Shown in pieces: positions 11,212 through 22,358 of a DNA stretch of 64,000 nucleotides. How positions within the stretch are numbered: position 1 is the stretch's first letter; each line of letters starts with the position of its first letter. This DNA comes from Melieria omissa. Lineage: Eukaryota > Arthropoda > Insecta > Diptera > Ulidiidae. A program made the translations under genes and the position numbers. The stretch spans positions 34,059,264 through 34,123,263 of the forward strand of contig OZ020269.1 in NCBI GenBank assembly GCA_963971225.1, read 5' to 3'. A model generated the notes under the pieces. That model searched no databases and was not told the origin of the DNA. It was given only the letters and a program-made list of their open reading frames with translations.

Positions 11212-13830
11212 GTGTTAATTTCTTTACTCAAAGATAAACTGGGCGAAGGCTGTGATGAAAAAGTGCTTAAGCCAAAATTAGCCATTTTCAGTTGCCAAAT
11301 ACGGCAAAAGTGGCAGGAAAGTTCTCGGAGGTTGGAAGCGTTCACGAACATATTGCGCGAAACTGTTAATAGCTTATTGCAAATATGTGAAGTACAAGAA
11401 TCAAAAAAATTGTCATTGATGTGTAAATGGGGAAAGGATGGGAGTTCTGGAGACAATCGATTCAAACAAGCGTTTGGTGACGAGTTTAATTCAGATGAGT
11501 TCATGATCTTCATTGCATTCGTTCCTCTTAGGTGAGAATACATATGTACTTAGGTATATACGTAGTGTTCTCATTGTCAACAAATCTGTATGCTCCACTT
11601 TATTGCACAGATTAATTGATTCAACTTCAAAGTCCGTTGTGCGGATCAATGAAAAGTCATCCCCTTCATTATACTACCGAGCCACAAAGTTTCTGATTAC
11701 AAAAGAAAATCGAAACTGACTTATTGAAGAACATGAGCAAATAAAAATGAAGATTACGAACTTTAAGTGCAACGTATTTGATATTGGTGGAAAGGTGTAT
11801 GAAGTGGCATATCAAATGATGAATGTTGCAGTGTTAAATGTTTTGACGGCAACGAACGCGACAAGTAGTATTTGCCAAGCACCACCCACTGAAATGAATC
11901 AAATCGCAATCAGACCACCCACCGCAGATCATTATCAATACGGATTGTCACTGCTACACTGTTGGATTCGATTCTTCGAATGTGTGCTACACATTGCGTA
12001 CCGACGTTATTTTAAAACATGGCAGCTGCGCGAGCAGAATAAAGCAATTTTTTGGAGACCAAACATTAACCTTCACACTGTCACTATTAACATATGTTAA
12101 TATTTCAATTTTGATTTTGCTATAACTTTTTGGGTTTAAGTCCGATTTTCATGCGGCTTCGGCTCAGTGGCCAATTTGTCAACCTCTTTCTATATATGTA
12201 ATCAGAAAACTAAAAATTTAATTTTTTCCATCTTTTTTTTACAAATGAAAATTTTTACCCCTATTTTGGTTACATATTAACATATGTTAATATTTTTCTT
12301 CTCATCCGTTTTATAAAGACAACTTTCATTTTTTAAGCTAAGTTGGTAAGCAGAAACATAAAATGGACTGTTCTAAAGAGATTTTAGGTTCACATGTGGA
12401 AGGGGGGAAAAGAGATGAATGGGGTTTCAGCCCCTACAATGTGGGCGAATTTGTTGCTTTTTTTAAAGAAATGCCATAAAAAGTGCATTTTCAAATATAT
12501 TTTCATCAATTTTCGTATTTAAGACTTTTAGGTAATACTACATCACATATCTAAATTTGAACGAGATCGGCCAACTATATCATATAGCTGCCATAGAAAC
12601 GATCGCTCAAAAATGCGATTGGTACAAAAGGGCTAAATTGGTAACAATTGGTGCATTTTCAAATATATTTTCATCAAATTTCGTATTTAAGACTTTTAGG
12701 TAATACTACATCACATATCCAAATTTTAACGAGATCGGCCAACTATATCATATAGCTGCCATAGAAACGATCGCTCGAAAATGTGTTGCATTGCGATTTG
12801 TACAAAAGGGCTAAATTGGTAACAATTGGTGCATTTGAAAACTGATAGTTGGCCGATCTCGTTCAAATTTGGATATGTGATGTAGTATTACCTAAAAGTC
12901 TTAAATACGAAATTTGATGAAAATATATTTGAAAATGCACCAATTGTTACCAATTTAGCCCTTTTGTACCAATCGCATTTTTGAGCGATCGTTTCTATGG
13001 CAGCTATATGATATAGTTGGCCGATCTCGTTCAAATTTTGATATGTGATGTAGTATTACCTAAAAGTCTTAAATACGAAATTTGATGAAAATATATTTGA
13101 AAATGCACTTTTTATGGCATTTCTTTAAAAAAAGCAACAAATTCGCCCACATTGTAGGGGCTGAAACCCCATTCATCCCTTTTCCCCCTTCCACACGTAA
13201 ACCTAAAATCTTTTTAGCACAGTCCATTTTATGTTTTTGCTTATCAACTTAGCTTAAAAAATGAAAGTTGTCTTTATAAAACGGATGAGAAGAAAAATAT
13301 TAACATATGTTAATAGTGACGGTTTCCGTATATAAAAATTGGTGACAGTGTGAAGGTTAAATTCAAAAGCAGTTTGAAAAACGTTTGGGTTTGCGCATTG
13401 ACTTTGTTAAGTCTGGCTTCGGAACCACAAACGATGGCAATACGGCTCGAAGGTTCTTCGGAAATATCGAAATTGCGTCCGAAATAACCGGAGTAGACAA
13501 ATGTCTAATACAAAATTTTCAAACAATACTAAGCGTGCTGTCCTCTGGGCTTACTTACTTTTAAAGGATTGATTGATAAAGCTTTAATGCTGTACCTAAA
13601 TAAGTACAGTTGGTACTACATGCCAAGTAGTGTTCATAAGGTGTTGGTGCATGGAATAAATGTCATACATTTTTTTGATCCACCTATAGGTGAGAACTCT
13701 ATAAACCATTTCTTGTTTATAGTGATTAAGTTTGTATTTTTACTATAGGATGTTTTTCGGAAGAAGCGTTGGACGCAGCACACAAGATCATTAAAAGAAC
13801 GCGATTGGACCACACAAGAAAAATAATACG
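11212..13830 (+). pseudogene. Transib/RAG1-like transposase relic
   Basis: This is a DDE transposase of the Transib superfamily, the relatives of vertebrate RAG1. Segments appear in family order. 11212-11535 includes CKWGKDGSSG (the likely first catalytic Asp, in the KWG-DGSS block) and ends FVPLR before a GTGAGA donor. 11640-11716 includes SPSLYYRATKFLITKE. 11747-12060 includes LTATNATSSICQAPPTEMN and YGLSLLHCWIRFFECVLHIA. After a 1.3-kb insertion, 13361-13560 includes GFGTTNDGNTARRFFG. About 13586-13684 holds YSWYYMPSSVHKVLVHG, and after a further intron 13750-13828 holds CFSEEALDAAHK, the block that carries the last catalytic acid in relatives. In-frame stops and the insertion at 12070-13356 kill it. 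Element ends were not found. Assignment rests on recalled family motifs. Confidence 0.65.
12070..13356. mobile_element. Foldback element in TTAA target (piggyBac-type MITE)
   Basis: This is an almost fully palindromic, non-coding element about 1.29 kb long. It is flanked by TTAA on both sides (12066-12069 and 13357-13360), with termini CCTTCACACTGTCAC and the inverse. Arms of several hundred bases share blocks such as TTAACATATGTTAATA, CATTCATC next to CAGCCCCTACAATGTGGGCG, and GAGATCGGCCAACTATATCA. The TTAA target and CC start fit piggyBac-type mobilisation. It interrupts the Transib-like relic, so it is the younger insertion. Confidence 0.75.
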
Positions 13831-13934
13831 ATAAGCTACAAATCACGATTTAATGGCGCACCTCATTGTAGCAACAGATTTGTGCATAACAGAAAATTGC
13901 TCCAGTCTAAAAAAGTTCAAAGAAAAAATATTAT

Positions 13935-13965
13935 TGATACTGATATTGATATTGATATTGAGAAA
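13935..13965. repeat. GATATT microsatellite
   Basis: A short run of GATATT units (TGATATTGATATTGATATTGAG) follows the Transib-like relic. Confidence 0.7.
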
Positions 13966-16351
13966 AAATAACACAAAATCAAAATGGCATTACAAAAGCA
14001 ATAGCAATCGCAACATCAACTATCGTGGATGATAGTGAAACTGAACAAAATTACCTTTTTGGAAAATGGCAATTATTTTTGTTCATCCAGGAAATTCTAC
14101 TATAGCATTGCATCTTCATAGCTGTGTCATCTCTATGCTAAGTTCTACGGAAATAAAAACAAAAAACTTTCTTTCAAACAACCTCATCGCCCCCTTTCCC
14201 TTTTAAGGTCGAATATAGAAAAACGCTCAAATACGTATTTCGTTATTTTTCTTTCAGTACCTATACATATAAAACATTTTTAAACAATCCAACCAAAAAA
14301 CAATATCCGTCTATATAAACTTTACCACCCCATTTCCGGCCTGTCAAGGTCGAAGTTTTTAAAATCGCTTCTTTTTAAAGGTTGACTTTTTAAAATACAA
14401 CTATTGACCAAATTTCATCATTATAGTTCCAGCGGTTTGGGCTCGGTGGTGATGGCATACATGGTTATACATGTACGTGTATATTCGATTTTTTTTTAAA
14501 CTGTATATTTTTTGACAAAACATCATTTTTGAAGTCGCCTCAAATAATTCAGATAGCAAATTTTCAGCGAATTTAGAACACTGCTTCTGTTTTTGTCCCA
14601 ATTTTGTATGGAGTCGGAGCACTGTGCGTCGCTAGAAAACTGCTCAGTAACTTTGAAAATGCCAAATACAAGATTATTAAACTCTCAAATGCTTATCGGA
14701 AGTTTCACAAAGTCGCGTCAAGTTTAAGTGAAACATAGAAACATCACTGGAAATTATGTGTTAAAATTGTGCACGCACATTTCCAATAGATCTGCCGTTG
14801 TGCACGAAAACACTTGAAGACTGTCTATAACTTTCCTCCGGTGCATTAAAAATGCCTTAACGCACTGAATAATGGCAGAACTCACTCGATGCGAACTTAT
14901 CAAATTTACGCCAGCATTTATTTGCATAAACGAGCATATAATTCACTTGCACTCGCTCATCTTCTCTGCTGTCTGCCGCATCACTTTAATTGGCATCAAA
15001 ATTTACTGGCAACAACTTTCGTGGTAATGGGTATAATAAATTCGCAGTTCTGACGGCAGAGCTGAGCGCAAACTGCAGCTGAACCACCAAAGTGCAGTTG
15101 GATTTGTATGCACAAGTGTACAACAACTTCACATTTAAAGCTAAATACGATTAAGTCGACGGCAGCGCATTCGATCGAAGAGCCAAAGATGGGCGTAGTG
15201 CCCTGATTTTTTATGGCACCATGTTCTTAACTACCAGTAACGGTAATGGTATTACAATCTACTTATATATTTAGTGAAATAAAATCGATGCACCCATTTT
15301 TTAAAGGTAGTGCAATATACCTTCAACTACAAGCCTAGTGAAGTTTAAAAATTTCACTAAATTAACCCTTTCCGGAAATTTGTACGATCAAAGAATATGA
15401 AGTTATTACTTCAAAGAATATGAAATTATTACTTCATATTCTTTGGTACGATGTATCGTAAAACTTTTTCGAGGACTTTTTATTCGACAGCGGACGCACT
15501 TTCTATGCAACAGCTTTTCAATTCATATTAAGTAGGCTGTGTTGTTTCATTCTGTTTAAAAATATAAATCATGGTAGCCGTGGCTACACAGTATGATTGA
15601 GTTTTGTAGGTAGCTCTTTGCAAGAATTTGAAAAACCAGCAAATGACGATGCTTTGCTGAGGAATTTTTGAATATTTAATACTTTTTGGTAGCAAAAAGC
15701 TAAACAATTTCAAATTTTGAATCTCAGTTGGCTTATACAATTTACTAAATTTAACATTTGTGCGTCTAAATATTTTTCCCGAGGTTTTCCCGGTAAATTT
15801 CCGCATTTCTTAAGATACATTTTTTTCAAAATATTTACTCTCATTGAACATTTGAGCAATAAAATACAACAAAGTATCGAAAAAATCATTTACGTTGAGA
15901 ATTACAGCTCAATCAATTTTGTACGATACATCGTACAATGGTCTGCAGAGAACAAGAACACCTACTCAACATCAGTGAGCCCTACGCGGGAGCGATAAAA
16001 AAAAATGTTGCTTATCCCCTTGGCGATTTGGTGAGTCGTTCCAATTTTTGTATATTAACATATTATAAACAAATAAATAAACAATTAAACAAAACCTTAT
16101 CAGTTGAACTGATTTCTTTAATTAAATCCCTATTAATTTTTGGAATAATTACACACTTTATTCATTTGTGTTTGTCAATGCACCCAATTTCTTGCGGTGA
16201 TACATTGAAAAATTAAAATTTTCATCAACTTGGACGTGTTTTAACTTCGTCATTACAATAGTTGGTTTTCGTGCTTTCTCCAGTTCTTTTCAAGTGCAAA
16301 ATATCCGGTGCTTTCTTTTTTTGGATTTAACTCTCCTAAAATAAATTCGAT
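13966..16351. other. Gene-free stretch with small inverted repeats
   Basis: No gene is supported. A tight repeat of AAAGAATATGAA units, direct and inverted, lies at about 15390-15447. It is followed by GTACGATGTATCGTA. At 15919-15938 there is a hairpin with TTGTACGAT arms and a 2-nt centre. The two TACGAT blocks may mark the ends of a worn element of about 500 bp. Confidence 0.4.
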
Positions 16352-16678
16352 ATGCCAGTGAATCGTTTACCCGATAAAGCTGAGTCGGATTCACATTCGG
16401 TACCATCAGAGATGACTTCTAAACTCCCTACAATGCCTGATACCGAATCAGAAGGCCTTGAGGCAGACTTATTAGGTGCGATTCCCAAAAAGCGCATCAC
16501 AAGGTCACATACGATCGAGATTCGAAAATCTCAAAAGGAAATGGCTCATGATCCCTCCATGAGTGCCTTCGTTTTCGAAGCGGACAACCTCGTCCATTTT
16601 GCACCATTCTCTTCGCGTGCAATTGAAGATTTCACTGTGCCCATGCTTATGACAGCTTTAGCCGATTTAACCCTCTAG
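16352..16678 (+). CDS. Unrecognised 108-residue open frame
   Basis: An uninterrupted frame starts at an ATG preceded by AATTCGAT. The protein is hydrophilic, Ser/Thr/Glu-rich at the N-terminus, with a basic stretch KKRITRSHTIEIRKSQKE in the middle. I recognise no domain, signal peptide or membrane segment. Its surroundings are transposon-rich, so it could be a fragment of a retroelement gag-like protein or chance. No neighbouring exon was identified. Confidence 0.3.
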   Translation: MPVNRLPDKAESDSHSVPSEMTSKLPTMPDTESEGLEADLLGAIPKKRITRSHTIEIRKSQKEMAHDPSMSAFVFEADNLVHFAPFSSRAIEDFTVPMLMTALADLTL

Positions 16679-17359
16679 TTCCCAAGTTTTTAATCTTGTT
16701 AAAAAAACTTCATCGGTAAAATATACTTCAGCATTTTCGGAACTACATTGTACAAACAGCGTTATTGTGTGATGTGCAATCTGATGTTGTTGCTACTGCA
16801 ATGCTTCATGTAGTTTATTAATCACCTAAATATATGAAAAACATTACGTTGGTATTAACATAGCTAAGTAGCAGAATATTGACAAGCAGAATATTTATGC
16901 TTTTAAAATTTATATTTGTGAAAGAAAGACAAATTTCGAAAGGAAAATCGGTATTTTCAAACATATATTCAATTTTACATTTCTAGAATGTAATACATAC
17001 TAATACATAAATCGACAGCAGGAACTATTGATACATTGAAACAACAATAGTGGTGATGTTTTTTAATAAACATTAAACAAAACGATATCTTAAGATTTTA
17101 ACAGGTTAACTATTTGCAAATAATAACATCAAAGAAATGCAAACAGGAAATTAAGTTAAGGTTTTCTGTAATTTGTTTTGTACATTAAGTTTGTTTTTAA
17201 GTTTTTGTTGTTTTAAATTTTGATTCAAATATTTAATGCGAAAATTTATGCGACACTTATAAAAAAACTTTTTATATGATACATTTCTCTAAATCAATAT
17301 TTTCACTATAATTTACCAAATAATCACGTAAATTTGCAATTGGGAGAATGCTGTCCGAA
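16679..17359. other. AT-rich flank of P-like relic 1
   Basis: This is AT-rich and non-coding, downstream of the minus-strand P-like transposase relic. It probably includes that element's 3' end. I could not find a terminal inverted repeat or 8-bp target duplication here. Confidence 0.4.
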
Positions 17360-19490
17360 TTAATTTTGAAAAACAATTTTTTCTAGAGCAGTTATCTTTT
17401 CTAAAAATATTTTGTTTGGTTTTATAAGGTCTGGTTTGGATAATTGGTTAATCCATGTAAACGAATTTGATGCTTCTTCTAAATATTCACTTCCTAATTT
17501 TAGTTTTCTTATCATATAACCTGCTATGTATTCAAGCCCATCTTCATGAAGTTGATTAATATCTTTATCTTCAAATTCGAAGTGCTCAACATGCAGCTCA
17601 TCGACTTCGGATCCTCCGTCAAGTGCTTCGACATTTTCTAATATAGGTGTTTGATCTTCCCCTACATTGAGTGCAGCACTCAGCACTTCTGTATTTCTCG
17701 CTGAATGAGAATCAAGTCAACTTACAGATTAAATACTTGCGAAGCCTATATCGAAACTGGACCGCACTGGGGTGATCGCAAAGCCCTCCGGCGAAACGAA
17801 TGGAACTAAACAGATTCTCCACCCCGTCCTGGTTAATCCGACTTGTTACTAAATATTTGAATCCAAGTTTTTCCTCCACGTATTTCTGCAGGAGCACAAG
17901 AGACGTATTCGAGACAATAATTCCTTTTTGAAAGGGAGCAATAGTTGCTTTCCCCGGAATTATGGGCTGTGCCATTATTTCGGTCACTGCCTGCGTGCCA
18001 TGGTCACGGAAATTTTGGAATGGTTTGTGATATATATTATTAAAAGATGTTGTTAGTTTCGTATTTAGGGTATCGAACCAATTGTTCATCATTTCGATGA
18101 AGTCGGCACAGTCACAGGGATTGTATAAATCATTTCCATCTGAATAGCACCGGCGTATGGCATTGGCTACCGTGTTGGAAAATAACTGTGCTGCCAGCTT
18201 AACTTTTTGCCTATTAATATTCTTAACGTCTAAGTGTTCTTCTTTAAGCTTAAATACTATTGATACATCGTTTTTGGATGTATAATTCAAGACTTGGCAT
18301 AGTATCTTCACTGTAATTATTTTGTTCCTAAATATAAATCCGCTGTCGATGAAGTGGTTTCGAACCAATTTTATTAAATGCGGCGGATCCGCAAACACAA
18401 ACACAGAATCCGCAGGATTCGCAGGGTTCTTGAAAGATGTGTTATCTTAAAAAAAAATTAAGTACAAGAACAAATTATATCAAATAACCATTAAATAAAT
18501 GATCGTCTTACTTGTTGATATTTCAAGGTCTCTCCAAAGCCCCTGATTTCCAGGCCCCATATCGGAAACAATGGCGACTACAGTATATTTGGCCGAATAA
18601 AGTGCTTGAATAATTTGGGACAATAGTGTTTTTGACATTTTGCAGTCAAACCCGTAAAAAATTTGTTGCTTCCAAGAAGCCTTTAGTCCTTTTGCCATCA
18701 CGACTTGCACATAGTTAGCTGGCTTCCTCACTTGCTTTGTTAAAGGGTCATATTCATATACAGCAGACACCTTCATTTCATCGAAACTCAAAGTGCAAAG
18801 CCTTTCGTCATATTCTAGTTCGTTGCATGCCATGAGTTCGATTATGCTGTTGGATGCCTTCGTTAAATTTGACTTTGCGGACCCAATTATTGAGAGTAGC
18901 CTTGCATGGAATTGGGAATCCCTTTTTGTGCAGGTATCGGTATGCCCTTGGTCCAGCAGAGTGCAACGATAACTCTGACGCTATATCAACCCAGTCCCAA
19001 CAAACTCTTTGATTTTGATTTTTAAGTTTACGAATTTCCCTGCCGTCAAAATTTTGGAAATGCCGTCGTTTAGAGCATTTTGTTCTGCAATTCTCTGCTT
19101 CAAGTCTTGCACTTCTGCTTCCAATTTCTGCACTATTCGACCAAGTCGAATGCTTTCAAGCATGGCAGCACTCTCTACCACTTCTGGCCTAGAAAAAAGT
19201 TGTTGGTTCTTTTTCGGAAAACTCAATTACATGTTATGGGAAATCTTACTCAGTTTGAGTTTCGATGTTATTAAAGCTTGTTTGAAGAATAATGGGTTTG
19301 GGCCTTAAATAATACTGTTAAAAAAGTTACAAGTGGCTGATTAAGTGAGGTAACGTACTGTATTTCAAAACTGTCCATGCTGAAATGTATTGATTTTGCG
19401 TGGATTAAAAAAACTTGTACCAGTCTTGAAGCAAAAATTCTTCCTCGCAAAACTTGCAGCAGATGGATAGTGTTTTCTCGTCGTTTCGTC
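17360..19490 (-). pseudogene. P-element-like (THAP9-type) transposase relic 1
   Basis: P-type transposases are RNase-H-fold enzymes with a GTP-binding insertion. Reading the minus strand: a finger with CKFC and HAKSIH (about 19480-19380, broken by one base in a T run); an exon end IETQTE before GTAAG (about 19270); a coiled coil (IVQKLEAEVQDLKQRI, 19195-19040); a block with SAGPRAYRYLHKKGFPIP (about 18980-18870, frame broken); then LSFDEMKVS and VSDMGPGNQ with two catalytic Asp (18833-18480). After an intron whose acceptor precedes a DNTSFKNPANP-like exon start come FVFADPPHLIKLVRNHF and NQDGVENLFSSIR with the last acids (18404-17712), and a C-terminal domain EDGLEYIAGYMIRKLKLG (17686-17360). 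No THAP exon was found, so the 5' end is missing. Several frameshifts make it dead. Confidence 0.85.
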
Positions 19491-20029
19491 TAATCATTGC
19501 ATAAGTGTCTTGATTTCTATTGAAAGGCACGATTTTATTGCTAATCAATGAAATCCACAGCTATGAACCTATTTATCCTAAATTCCCAAAACTCACTCGC
19601 CTTAACTGCACTTTTTGTTCTGTTTTAGATGAATTAAAATAATAATTTTCCATGTATTCGTATTTATTGACAATATACTCACAAAACGGTGCAGAATAAG
19701 TTTGCGTACAAAACTAATAACGGGAACTTCCGGTTATGCTCTTTATTTTTTTTTGGAAAATTTGTATTCCATTGAACAGTAAACGGACTTGTAAGTTATT
19801 TGGAACCGTATATGTGCTTGAAATTTTATAGAAAGCAATAGAATTCAACAGAAAAATATTAAAAATGGATAAAGAATAATCTTACAAAAACTTTTCAAAA
19901 TTGACAAAAAATTTCATGAAATTAGGGAAACTTTTGGGAGAGCACATTCGTCATTTCAAAAAGCCATCTTAAATCTAAAAAAAAAACAGAAAATCTTGTT
20001 TGGTTACTACGATCTGACCATTTTCTTAA
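19491..20029. other. No gene seen
   Basis: AT-rich sequence upstream of P-like relic 1. The missing THAP exon was looked for on the minus strand and not found. There are no clear terminal repeats. Confidence 0.4.
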
Positions 20030-20700
20030 GTTACCCGAGCAAGAGGATTCGATTGTTTGCGATCAGTGCATCACAATCTAAGGCTAGTTGCATCCAATAT
20101 CTTCAGAAATGTACAGAAATATTTTATAAACCCCATTAGCAGTGACTTTATAAGAAAAGTTCTGAAAAAACATACTTCCCCTACATAACAGCATGTAAGA
20201 AGCCTATATTTAGCTAACTTACAAGGAGCACAGAATTGCTTTCGTAAAAGAGTCCATCAAGGAGTCTAAAAAACCGGATTTCCGGAACGAAATGTTGTTA
20301 TCTATAGAAAGTGGGACCTTTCATTATTATTTGATAATGGTTTGGCATATTTGGAATTAAAAAGCATCATCTAATTTGAACAGGATCCTGTTAATAACAA
20401 AAATCTGAAATTAACAGTGCAGCACTGCATATGTGGAGATATGGTATGGGGCTGCATGTCAGGAAAAGGAGTGAGCAGGCTGTGTTGTTTTATTCAGAAA
20501 TGCTTCCTGGGGGTTATTTACATATTCTAGAAGCTTATGTAAGCCAAGGTTTCAAAACTTTGGATCAGATTCCAACATATCTTTTCAACCTTAGCGCGCA
20601 ATGCATACGATGCGAAGCTATGTTTGCTATTAACTGGCTCAACAAAGCTGCAAAAGTCCCTCCCTAGTCACCTACCGTGCATCTAATTGAGTATATAAGG
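20030..20700 (+). pseudogene. Tc1-like transposase relic
   Basis: This is a heavily mutated Tc1-type transposase. In changing frames one reads SSDFIRKVLKKHT (about 20140), KEHRIAFVKESIKES (about 20224-20268), a decayed FSDES region near 20310, and GDMVWGCMSGKGVSRL (about 20433-20480), which resembles the VMVWG block of Tc1 enzymes. Multiple stops are present and no terminal repeats were found. The assignment rests mainly on the MVWGCMS motif. Confidence 0.5.
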
Positions 20701-21385
20701 GGTTCAGTTAAGCCCTGAGCCCAACAACACTCCATCTTCTAAGATATAGTTAACCAATACAACAATTCAAGGATATAACAAAATAACCGCTGAAAAAACA
20801 CCGAATTTAAAAAAATTTGCGCCAAAACTTCTGCAGGGAGTTCAAGCGAGAAAAGAAAATTCACAAAGTTATTAATTTTTGGACAAAACTTAGTTTCAAT
20901 TGAATTTTAACTACATAATCTCATCTTGTACGCAAACTTTTTCTGAGGTGAATTCATAACATATTTTGTTTTTGGCCCTCCTTTTACAGTTTGGTCAAGT
21001 TTTTGTTATTATTATCTTAATGGAATAAAAGAACTAAGTTGATTCTTTGTGCAGTGATTTGCCGGAAGTGCTAAATTAAAATACCGAAGACTTTTATTTG
21101 TTTTATTTAGAGTCCGACCGATTAATCGGCATCGGCATCGGCATCGGCTAGTATCGGCCAATAAAATTGGTATCGGCATCGGCTAGTATCGGCATCGGCC
21201 AAAAAAAAAAGAATCGGCATCGGCATCGGCTTCGGCCTTTTTTGGCCGATGCCACATCGGCTTTTTTTGGCCGATGCCACATCGGTTTTTTTTGGTAGAT
21301 TTTCCTGCTTTTATTTCTTGTTTGTTTTTATTTGCAGCTGAATCGCACTGTCTTTCTTTTTCATATCTCGCTTTGTATATTTATT

Positions 21386-21783
21386 CGGCCTCGATAGTCA
21401 AGCGGGTAGCGCGCTGGCTTCTCATACCAAAGGCTCCAGGTTCGATTCCTGGCTCGGGCTGGTGAACAACTCATCTACTTCTATCGCTATCCACATGAAG
21501 GGAATGAGAATTACAAGAATCGCACAAGTGCGCTCTTGGCAGGCAATGGCAAAACCTCCAAGTGTGAACGAAAAACTACCAATTGCCGTTCGGATTCGGC
21601 GTTAAACTGTAGGTCCCCTCCCCCTTTCCCCATCCGCCTTGAAATGTGTGCTGTAACATATGTTGGCAAAACGGTGTTGCATACACAATTCAAAACGGGT
21701 GAAATATGTGGTATCACAATGGGCCTTTCAGGCCTCCGAGTGTGTCTCTTATAGAGGCAGCCACCGCAACCAGCAACCTAACC
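21386..21783 (+). mobile_element. tRNA-derived SINE, complete with target duplication
   Basis: A 13-bp direct duplication TTGTATATTTATT (21373-21385 and 21784-21796) brackets it. The head resembles a tRNA: TAGTCAAGCGGGTAGCGC as box A and GGTTCGATTCC as a perfect box B, with CTCAT where an anticodon loop would be. The body is unrelated to tRNA. The 3' end reads GAGGCAGCC then AACCTAACC. A second copy is at 42812-43082 (minus) and a 3' fragment at 38985-39063. Transcription would be by RNA polymerase III from the internal promoter. Confidence 0.85.
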
Positions 21784-21823
21784 TTGTATATTTATTACAT
21801 TTTTATTATACGTTACAAACCAG

Positions 21824-22100
21824 TGTTGCCTGATTAGGGGGTTTCTCCTTAGATTTGTTTGGATTTTATGACAAACACTTAAGGGGACAATATTTTACAG
21901 ATATTTTTAATCTATTTTTGCTACATCAACACCTTGTTCAGCAATATTGGCTATTGGGTCTTTTGTTAATTCCTTGTGCCAAATAGAATGAGCAATTTTC
22001 ATGAAATATTTATTTTATGTGTTATAAATTTGGGGGAAATTTTAGTTTAATGTATTTAAATTCTGAATTTTCTTGTAATTTTATTTAGTTTTTAGTTGTT
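21824..22100 (+). repeat. Dispersed repeat, copy 1 (CAGTGTTGCC start)
   Basis: It starts CAGTGTTGCCTGATTAGGGG and shares with 43107-43420 a series of blocks in the same order: CACCTTGTTCAG, ATGGGTCTTTT-like text, AGCAATTTT(C/T)ATGAAATATT and GGGGAAATTTTAGTTT. The CAGTGTTGCC start resembles hAT-type ends. No inverted partner was found, so the superfamily is uncertain. Confidence 0.6.
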
Positions 22101-22358
22101 TATTTTCTCGTTTTTGTTTGTTAATTTGTGATGAATGTGATGAAATGTACTATATATGTAAAGTTTTATAAAATAAGCAGTGTTTTTGATTGAATTCATT
22201 CGTGTTTTTTTTTCTATGGAATCGGCATCGGCATCGGCATCGGCCGATTTTCGGCCTTTTGACCGATTAATCGGCATCGGCTGAGAATTGGCCGATGCCG
22301 ATTAATCGGCATCGGCATCGGCCAAAAAATTTGGTATCGGTCGGACTCTAGTTTTATT

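Larger units (their letters stand above)
21108..22350. mobile_element. hAT-type element with ATCGGC-rich termini
   Basis: An 8-bp direct duplication GTTTTATT (21100-21107 and 22351-22358) flanks inverted ends beginning TAGAGTCCGACCGAT. Just inside both ends are arrays of ATCGGC/GCCGAT hexamers (21119-21290 and 22218-22322). An 8-bp target and TAGAG start fit the hAT superfamily. There is no transposase reading frame, so this is a non-autonomous copy. The middle holds a SINE (21386-21783) and another dispersed repeat (21824-22100). Confidence 0.8.

Noticed and set aside
21387..21460. Possible functional tRNA gene (perfect box B, anticodon-like CAT)
   Set aside because: The acceptor stem pairs poorly, the unit continues into a 400-bp body with 13-bp target duplications, and a second copy exists. 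It is the head of a SINE.
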